Below, piece by piece: positions 1 through 2,898 of a stretch of DNA of 7,899 nt. The DNA lies in NCBI GenBank assembly GCA_043788645.1, contig JAYVTS010000273.1, positions 1 through 7,899 on the forward strand. The letters run 5' to 3'. Made by a program: the position numbers and the translations under genes. Source of the stretch: CANIZL01 sp043788645. Lineage in GTDB: Bacteria; Verrucomicrobiota; Verrucomicrobiia; Limisphaerales; UBA9464. The first letter of the stretch is position 1. Each line of letters begins with the position of its first letter. Below the pieces are notes generated by a model, which did no database searches, was not told where the DNA came from, and saw only the letters and a list, made by a program, of their open reading frames with translations.

Positions 1-85
1 TATGGTAAATGTCGTGCCGTCCACCGTGCCGAAGGAGAACGCACCCCGACTGCTCCAACCGCCTAACGAGGTCGAGTCGCTTCAC
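1..85 (-). CDS. hicA: HicA-family toxin, partial (second hicBA pair, 3' end outside window)
   Basis: The first 28 codons of a HicA/YcfA-type toxin begin with GTG at 85 and run off the left edge. HicA toxins are small double-stranded-RNA-binding-fold ribonucleases that cleave mRNA. The visible part has the typical start (K-R-L-D-L-V-R-R-L-E) followed by R-H-G-G-R-H-D-I-Y. The second His (residue 24) sits where the family has its catalytic histidine, so the N-terminal half looks intact. The GTG overlaps the upstream hicB stop (GTGA), and a GGAG at 94-91 lies five bases before it, which supports this start and translational coupling. It belongs to the third cassette of the array. The C-terminal half, and the attC expected after it, lie outside the window. 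Confidence 0.8.
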   Translation of the reverse strand, partial: MKRLDLVRRLEQSGCVLLRHGGRHDIYH

Positions 86-273
86 GCGATCTCCAGCTCC
101 TCCACCTTTCGAATCCCTGGAATCTGCTCTGAGCCGAAGGTGTGGAACAAGTCCTTCAAATGCTCCCTCAAGTCTTCCAAACTATCGCCTTGAGTCCAAT
201 GTCCCGGGTACTCGTTAAGGTACCCAAGGTAACGTCCATCGCTTTCTTTCCAATATGTAACCTGTGCTCTCAT
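82..273 (-). CDS. hicB: HicB-family antitoxin (second hicBA pair)
   Basis: This 63-residue protein has the HicB/UPF0150 partial RNase H fold pattern. A beta-strand pair carries a Y-W-K-E-S-D-G-R-Y-L-G-Y-L stretch, then E-Y-P-G, T-Q-G-D-S-L-E-D-L, and a helix L-R-E-H-L-K-D-L. HicB binds and neutralises HicA. At 63 residues it has only the toxin-neutralising fold, with no room for the C-terminal ribbon-helix-helix or HTH domain of longer HicB proteins. Autorepression may therefore be absent or work differently. The frame stays open upstream to 624, but the start at 273 is chosen because the family fold begins there and the upstream residues lie in the attC site and antisense to hicA1. The toxin gene overlaps its stop by four bases. 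It is only weakly similar by eye to the HicB encoded at 855-655. Confidence 0.8.
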   Translation of the reverse strand: MRAQVTYWKESDGRYLGYLNEYPGHWTQGDSLEDLREHLKDLFHTFGSEQIPGIRKVEELEIA

Positions 274-313
274 AAGTGAATTTATAAGCAACCTTGGGAG
301 GTGTCGCGAGCAA
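274..313 (-). promoter_or_regulatory. Possible promoter of the hicB2-hicA2 cassette
   Basis: On the minus strand a TATAAA (286-281) lies seven bases before the hicB2 ATG at 273, inside the short leader between the attC core and the gene. The best -35-like hexamer, TTGCTC (313-308), is 21 bases upstream, which is too far for a standard promoter, so the -35 is uncertain. The -10 spacing matches the other two cassettes and again predicts a leaderless or nearly leaderless transcript. Confidence 0.35.
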
Positions 314-321
314 ATGTTTCG

Positions 322-433
322 GCCCAACGAAAAGCTCAGTGACTGGCCGCGAAGAACTCCGCGGGCGGAAATCGAAAAGCGGCCATCGAACTGGAAGAAG
401 CCCGGCCAGTTCACTGGAGCGCCCTTGTTCGGC
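322..433 (-). other. attC recombination site at the 3' end of the hicB1-hicA1 cassette
   Basis: Read on the minus strand, the site begins with GCCGAAC (433-427, R'' box) and ends with GTTGGGC (328-322, R' box, fitting GTTRRRY). The two boxes pair at five of seven positions. Inside them, plus-strand 337-342 (CAGTGA) pairs with 411-416 (TCACTG) and 343-348 (CTGGCC) pairs with 404-409 (GGCCAG). The single base at 410 is left unpaired, as expected for the extrahelical base that orients integrase on a folded attC. The central part (349-403) can form its own hairpin. Length is 112 bp. It starts seven bases after the hicA1 stop and ends about 50 bases before the hicB2 start. Confidence 0.82.
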
Positions 434-439
434 AGTGTT

Positions 440-658
440 TCATGGGGCGGCTTCAAGAAACCTGTCCTCGCTGATCTCCGCGTCCCGGAGGGCACCCCGC
501 AACGTATGGCGATCAATCTCAGCGTGATAGGGATAAACAATTCGCCTCCCATCGGGATGCTCCAACTTGACATAACTTCCCTTCCGATGAATCTCGACGA
601 AACCAAGGCGTCGTAACGCAGCATGAACCTCTCTCCCTGAGACGAGCGGCAACCTCAT
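440..658 (-). CDS. hicA: HicA-family toxin with Tyr in place of the catalytic His
   Basis: This 72-residue HicA/YcfA-type mRNA interferase has normal length and fold: an N-terminal helix (S-G-R-E-V-H-A-A-L-R-R-L-G-F), R-K-G-S at 25-28, then V-K-L-E-H-P-D-G-R-R, the Y-P-Y-H strand end near 42-45, and a C-terminal helical part with L-R-G-A-L-R-D-A. The family usually reads G-S-H, where His is needed for RNA cleavage. Here residue 29 is Tyr (TAT, plus strand 574-572), one C-to-T change from CAT. The toxin may be inactive, or His24 or His45 may compensate. The ATG overlaps the hicB1 stop (ATGA), so the two are probably translated together. The stop is seven bases before the attC site. The family assignment is firm; loss of activity is inferred. 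Confidence 0.85.
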   Translation of the reverse strand: MRLPLVSGREVHAALRRLGFVEIHRKGSYVKLEHPDGRRIVYPYHAEIDRHTLRGALRDAEISEDRFLEAAP

Positions 659-855
659 GACAACTCGACGACTTCCCGACCCTCGCCCTCCGGCACCTGA
701 ACTAAACCCGGATCAAGATACAGCTCGACTGCCTCACGAATATTCTCCAGCGCCTCTTTTCGTGTTTTCCCTTGCGACCAGCAAGAACGGAGGGCCGGGC
801 AACGAGCCACCACATAGCCGTCTTCTCCCGGCTCAAGTATCACTTTGACCTTCAT
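655..855 (-). CDS. hicB: HicB-family antitoxin (first hicBA pair)
   Basis: This 66-residue HicB/UPF0150-like antitoxin is expected to bind and block the HicA encoded just downstream. It shows the standard layout: a first strand (M-K-V-K-V-I-L-E-P), the E-D-G-Y-V-V-A strand at 11-17, C-P-A-L, then S-Q-G-K-T at 27-31 and the helix E-A-L-E-N-I-R-E-A-V-E-L-Y-L (34-47). As in the second pair, there is no C-terminal DNA-binding domain. The start is set by the family alignment. No Shine-Dalgarno sequence precedes it, and a promoter ends six bases upstream, so the mRNA is probably leaderless. The antitoxin-first order puts the neutralising partner ahead of the toxin in the operon. Confidence 0.88.
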   Translation of the reverse strand: MKVKVILEPGEDGYVVARCPALRSCWSQGKTRKEALENIREAVELYLDPGLVQVPEGEGREVVELS

Positions 856-861
856 TAATGC

Positions 862-889
862 AGAATACCACTGCGAACGAACGAGTCAA
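862..889 (-). promoter_or_regulatory. Cassette promoter of hicB1-hicA1 (leaderless)
   Basis: On the minus strand, TTGACT (889-884) and TATTCT (867-862) are separated by 16 bases, a good match to a sigma70-type promoter. Only six bases lie between the -10 element and the ATG at 855, so transcription would start at or within a base or two of the start codon. It begins about five bases after the attC core, so the promoter travels with the cassette and expression need not depend on an integron Pc promoter. Confidence 0.6.
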
Positions 890-893
890 TGTG

Positions 894-989
894 GCCGAAC
901 GACCCAAACTCAGCGACCCGGCGCACGGGACGCAATGATTGCAACCGCGATGCTCAAGCCGGGTTCGCTGCAGCGCATGGCGTTTCGGC
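894..989 (-). other. attC recombination site at the 3' end of the PemK/MazF cassette
   Basis: On the minus strand this site ends in GTTCGGC (900-894, R' box) and begins with GCCGAAAC (989-982), an R'' box with one extra A compared with the other two sites. Plus-strand 911-916 (CAGCGA) pairs with 965-970 (TCGCTG), and 917-922 (CCCGGC) pairs with 958-963 (GCCGGG). T964 is unpaired at the same place as in the neighbouring sites. The loop region contains a small inner repeat (GCAATGATTGC). The site is 96 bp long and begins 17 bases after the toxin stop. The extra base in R'' may weaken outer pairing and could make the site less active. Confidence 0.8.
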
Positions 990-1006
990 TGATTGAAGAA
1001 TAGCCC

Positions 1007-1345
1007 TCATATAGCGAAGAGTGTTCGTAGTCGCTGCTGGACTTGAGCCTGTAAGTTCGGGGTCAACGCACCCAACTGCCGCTGAAGAATCGTGGCAGAA
1101 ACCGTAACCATGCGATGAAGGCGTAACGCGGAGCGAACTCTCAATCCAGAGCGAGCAAAGTCCGCGCTACCGGGGTCGAGCAACACGTCCGTCGGCTCCA
1201 GCTTGGGCGGCACTGCGCTCGTGATGAATGCGAGCACGACATGACGATGCGGGCCAACCGCGTCTGTCAGACATACTGCTGGCCTGACCTTGCTGCCGGA
1301 AAGTTCGTCGAACGGAAACGGAACCAGAACGACTCTATACCGCAT
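1007..1345 (-). CDS. mazF: PemK/MazF-family toxin (endoribonuclease)
   Basis: This 112-residue toxin of the PemK/MazF family comprises ribonucleases that cut mRNA at short sequences and are held inactive by a partner antitoxin. The family pattern is clear: V-V-L-V-P-F-P-F at 5-12, K-V-R-P at 19-22 followed by A-V, the central strand V-L-A-F-I-T-S at 37-43, then S-G-L (64-66), a Ser-Ala-Leu-Arg-Leu segment and a C-terminal helix. The conserved Arg21 and Thr42 are in the places used for catalysis in the family. The frame is open 33 codons further upstream, but the start at 1345 is chosen because the fold begins there and it overlaps the antitoxin stop by 11 bases. The gene closes the first complete cassette, and attC follows after 17 bases. 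The symbol is given at family level only. Confidence 0.87.
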   Translation of the reverse strand: MRYRVVLVPFPFDELSGSKVRPAVCLTDAVGPHRHVVLAFITSAVPPKLEPTDVLLDPGSADFARSGLRVRSALRLHRMVTVSATILQRQLGALTPNLQAQVQQRLRTLFAI

Positions 1346-1574
1346 CGCGGTATGGCTCGCCGTCGGTTGCTGTGTAGATGTCCTCGGCGGGGTCGGCGAG
1401 AAAGGCGAAAGCCTCGCTGGATGCTGCCGCGGGCAGCCAAGCATCCTCGGAATCCGCGTCGGACGTGGAAGGAAGTAGTGTGACCATCAGGTTGGCGTTC
1501 GCGGGCAGGTCATACGGCTCATCGAGGACGATGTGCTCGCCGTCGTAATGGGCTTGAAGTGCTATCGTGGGCAT
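1335..1574 (-). CDS. Antitoxin partner of the PemK/MazF toxin (DUF104/AF2212-like)
   Basis: This 79-residue protein is encoded directly upstream of the toxin and overlaps its start. The N-terminal part (about residues 3-34) has the beta-strand pattern of DUF104/AF2212-like antitoxins: Q-A-H-Y-D-G, H-I-V-L-D-E-P, L-P-A-N-A-N-L-M-V-T-L-L-P. The C-terminal part is acidic, with W46, an alanine-rich helix, and F-L-A-D-P-A-E-D-I-Y-T followed by D-G-E-P-Y. Disordered acidic tails of this type usually wrap around the toxin. The antitoxin role comes from position and the N-terminal pattern; a specific family name is less certain. No Shine-Dalgarno sequence is present, and the cassette promoter ends eight bases before the ATG. 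Confidence 0.78.
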   Translation of the reverse strand: MPTIALQAHYDGEHIVLDEPYDLPANANLMVTLLPSTSDADSEDAWLPAAASSEAFAFLADPAEDIYTATDGEPYRDAV

Positions 1575-1582
1575 AATCCAAA

Positions 1583-1611
1583 AGGATACCCGACCGTTCG
1601 ATTCTGGGCAA
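1583..1611 (-). promoter_or_regulatory. Cassette promoter of the antitoxin-PemK/MazF operon (leaderless)
   Basis: On the minus strand, TTGCCC (1611-1606) and TATCCT (1588-1583) are separated by 17 bases. Eight bases separate the -10 element from the antitoxin ATG at 1574, predicting a leaderless or near-leaderless mRNA. The -10 is moderate rather than perfect. It lies between the attC core (1630-1624) and the gene, so it is carried by the cassette. Confidence 0.5.
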
Positions 1612-1623
1612 GCGCGTAGAAAC

Positions 1624-1719
1624 GCCTAACGCCAGAACTGAGCGACGCGGGCGGCCCGCTGTGTCCGTCTTGGCAACCAACGTGGCCCGCGCGCGTTCGC
1701 TCCAGTGATCTTGTTCGGC
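1624..1719 (-). other. attC recombination site upstream of the antitoxin-PemK/MazF cassette
   Basis: On the minus strand the site runs from GCCGAAC (1719-1713, R'') to GTTAGGC (1630-1624, R', an exact GTTRRRY). The boxes pair at six of seven positions. Plus-strand 1640-1645 (GAGCGA) pairs with 1697-1702 (TCGCTC), and 1646-1649 (CGCG) pairs with 1692-1695. T1696 is left unpaired, and the stem then continues through GC-rich bases to about 1654/1687. Length is 96 bp. It is the 3' attC of whatever lies upstream, here the 42-codon ORF and the truncated surface-protein gene, and it marks the 5' border of the first complete toxin-antitoxin cassette. Confidence 0.82.
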
Positions 1720-1726
1720 CACGTCG

Positions 1727-1855
1727 TCATCGCAGGATGACCGTCGAACCGTCAGTGGCGAGCTGGCAAACCTCCCGCCATATATCTCTGCCAAGACCTT
1801 CGAGAAGCGCCGCACTGGTGCGCTCAGTCGATCGATTTAGTTTGGCCACTTTCAT
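1727..1855 (-). CDS. Small hypothetical protein, 42 aa
   Basis: I do not recognise this ORF. Its ATG overlaps the stop of the upstream 228-residue gene in an ATGA arrangement, and it ends eight bases before the R'' box of the attC site, as a cassette gene would. The product is basic at its N-terminus (K-V-A-K-L-N-R) and then forms a likely amphipathic helix (A-A-L-L-E-G-L-G-R-D-I-W-R-E-V-C). It has no signal peptide or membrane segment. Position is the only argument that it is real; it could equally be a chance ORF or the remnant of a larger cassette gene. Confidence 0.3.
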   Translation of the reverse strand: MKVAKLNRSTERTSAALLEGLGRDIWREVCQLATDGSTVILR

Positions 1856-2538
1856 TTTTTCCCGCAATTGGATTGCGCTGCTGCTTCCACGAGAGAATCC
1901 TTTTCATCCTCGGTGATGAGACCACTCTTTAGGGCGGCTTCAGCAGCTTTGGCGACACAGGAAACATACTGCCCGTGATTCTTCCAGGATCCCCCTCCTG
2001 ACACCGGCCCTGTGCAAGGGCAAGCCTGCTGGATGCCTGATGCTTCGAGCGAGATAACGTCAACGCCCGGCTTCTCGCCGAGGTACTCAGCATGTCCTTC
2101 AAAGCTTAGCATGTATGTTCCCGCAGCGAGGGTCAACTCTATCGAATGCTGCGTCCAAAGCCGAAAACTGCTGGCGTTAGCATCGAGATTCTTAGTTGCA
2201 ACCATATTGGCTCCACGGTCGATGACGGTTACTGAATACGGAGAAGAATTGCCGGGGCCATTGAACTCAGTGCTGTCGAACCAGCTAAGTGCATACTTTC
2301 CTGCATTACTAACGGTGAACACCTGTGACAAGGAGGAAGAATATCCCAAATGCCCGTACTGTTGTCCGCTGTGTGGCAGCGGATAGAGCGCACTGTATTC
2401 TCCGTTGATAATGCCTACAATCCCACTTCCAAGCCACGAGTCTGGGATCGTTTGCAAAGAGGTATTTACCGAGATGGCGGGTGATTCAAAGCCTCCGTTT
2501 AGGATGAGGTTCTGTGATGAAACTACGTCCCAAATCAA
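1852..2538 (-). CDS. Exported-type N-G-G-F-E (DUF642-like) protein, 5' end missing or TTG start
   Basis: The 228-residue frame begins with TTG at 2538, immediately after an in-frame TAG. Residues 7-20 read S-S-Q-N-L-I-L-N-G-G-F-E-S-P, the motif found right after the signal peptide in secreted DUF642/PEP-CTERM-like beta-sandwich proteins. Here no signal peptide precedes it, and neither alternative upstream frame supplies one. The beta-sandwich continues to about residue 167 (Y-A-L-S-W-F, G-T-Y-M-L-S-F-E-G). After C-P-C (173-175) comes a C-terminal module with W-K-N-H-G-Q-Y-V-S-C (185-194), G-L-I-T-E-D-E-K-D and a terminal S-N-C-G-K-K. I have seen this module at the C-terminus of other exported bacterial proteins, but its function is unknown to me. 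The most likely reading is a gene whose 5' end was removed by recombination; translation from TTG into a cytoplasmic product is the alternative. Confidence 0.7.
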   Translation of the reverse strand: MIWDVVSSQNLILNGGFESPAISVNTSLQTIPDSWLGSGIVGIINGEYSALYPLPHSGQQYGHLGYSSSLSQVFTVSNAGKYALSWFDSTEFNGPGNSSPYSVTVIDRGANMVATKNLDANASSFRLWTQHSIELTLAAGTYMLSFEGHAEYLGEKPGVDVISLEASGIQQACPCTGPVSGGGSWKNHGQYVSCVAKAAEAALKSGLITEDEKDSLVEAAAQSNCGKK

Positions 2539-2735
2539 CTAATTTTGTCGACCGTGGCTTGGCCGTCAAGCCTTTCGAACTTCCGATGCCACAACCCGTC
2601 GCAGACAGTCACCCGCCGGACGTCGGAAAAGTTTACACTCAAACCGGCAGCAACAAGGGACAGGCGAATATAAAAATTTTGTGTCGATATAAATATTGTG
2701 GTTTTTACGATGTGAATCCTGTTTTTCAATCTGCC

Positions 2736-2777
2736 GGTCCCTTTCTACTGGTCCCTTTCTACTGGTCCCTTCCTACT
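2736..2777. repeat. Tandem repeat, three copies of a 14-bp unit
   Basis: The unit GGTCCCTTTCTACT occurs at 2736-2749 and 2750-2763 and, with one change (T to C at its ninth base), at 2764-2777. The unit length is not a multiple of three and no gene covers it, so it is non-coding. It lies between the AT-rich block and the start of the giant gene. Confidence 0.9.
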
Positions 2778-2850
2778 TACTTCGAAGCGTTACATTTTCT
2801 CAACGGCACCAAACTTCTTCGGTTCTGCCCAGGCAGTCGGTCAGACGACC

Positions 2851-2855
2851 GGAGG
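2851..2855 (+). promoter_or_regulatory. Shine-Dalgarno-like GGAGG upstream of the giant gene
   Basis: GGAGG is the only strong ribosome-binding motif near the 5' end of the giant frame. It lies four bases before an in-frame CTG at 2860, the first codon after the TAA that closes the frame, and 43 bases before the preferred GTG at 2899. It either serves a rare CTG start or is coincidental. The hairpin stem 2838-2842/2847-2851 touches its first base. Confidence 0.3.
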
Positions 2856-2898
2856 TTAACTGGCGCACGCTCTCCATCGCTCTACCCTGACGTTCGCC

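Larger units (their letters stand above)
1..1719 (-). mobile_element. Integron-type gene cassette array with three toxin-antitoxin cassettes
   Basis: Three attC-like inverted repeats (1719-1624, 989-894, 433-322) alternate with three compact two-gene operons, all on the minus strand. Taking the usual integrase cut after the G of GTTRRRY, the first complete cassette runs from 1629 down to 900 (730 bp, antitoxin plus PemK/MazF toxin). The second runs from 899 down to 328 (572 bp, hicB1-hicA1). The third starts at 327 and leaves the window (hicB2-hicA2). Each operon sits directly behind the core site of the preceding attC and ends within about 20 bases of the next, the packing expected of integron cassettes. 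No intI gene or attI site is visible, so this may be the distal part of a sedentary integron or an integrase-less attC cluster. The architecture is read directly from the sequence; recombination activity is inferred. Confidence 0.82.
2542..2898. other. Gene-free junction between the cassette array and the giant gene
   Basis: No frame here looks coding. It holds an AT-rich block (about 2670-2730) that contrasts with the GC-rich sequence on both sides and could carry promoters for either direction, though I could not fix a convincing -35/-10 pair. It also holds a 14-bp tandem repeat (2736-2777), a small hairpin (2838-2851) and a GGAGG motif (2851-2855). No attC-like inverted repeat is visible, so the upstream border of the truncated cassette gene is missing. 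Confidence 0.6.

Noticed and set aside
61..67. GCCTAAC, resembling an attC core
   Set aside because: It lies inside hicA2, where it encodes part of a conserved L-V-R-R stretch, and has no matching GTTCGGC-type box or hairpin at the expected distance.
82..624. 180-residue minus-strand frame extending HicB2 upstream
   Set aside because: The extension passes through the attC site and lies over hicA1 in another frame. Only the last 63 residues match a family, so the start was set at 273.
1007..1444. 33-residue N-terminal extension of the PemK/MazF toxin
   Set aside because: It overlaps the antitoxin in another frame and is Pro/Thr/Ser-rich with no family match. The toxin fold begins at the ATG at 1345.
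1..1719. CRISPR array as an explanation for the regular repeats
   Set aside because: The repeats are about 100 bp, differ in primary sequence, share only a folded structure and end boxes, and are separated by complete genes.
1519..1815. 98-residue minus-strand ORF across the first attC site
   Set aside because: It runs through the attC hairpin, the cassette promoter and the antitoxin start in another frame, and its composition is typical of a shadow ORF.
2535..2729. 64-residue minus-strand ORF whose TGA overlaps the TTG of the truncated gene
   Set aside because: It starts with TTG, has no recognisable motif or clear signal peptide, and covers the AT-rich junction. Joining it by frameshift would still not give a normal signal peptide.
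2838..2851. Hairpin CGGTC-AGAC-GACCG as a terminator
   Set aside because: The stem is only five pairs with no following T-run, and it lies between divergent genes where no transcript is expected to end.
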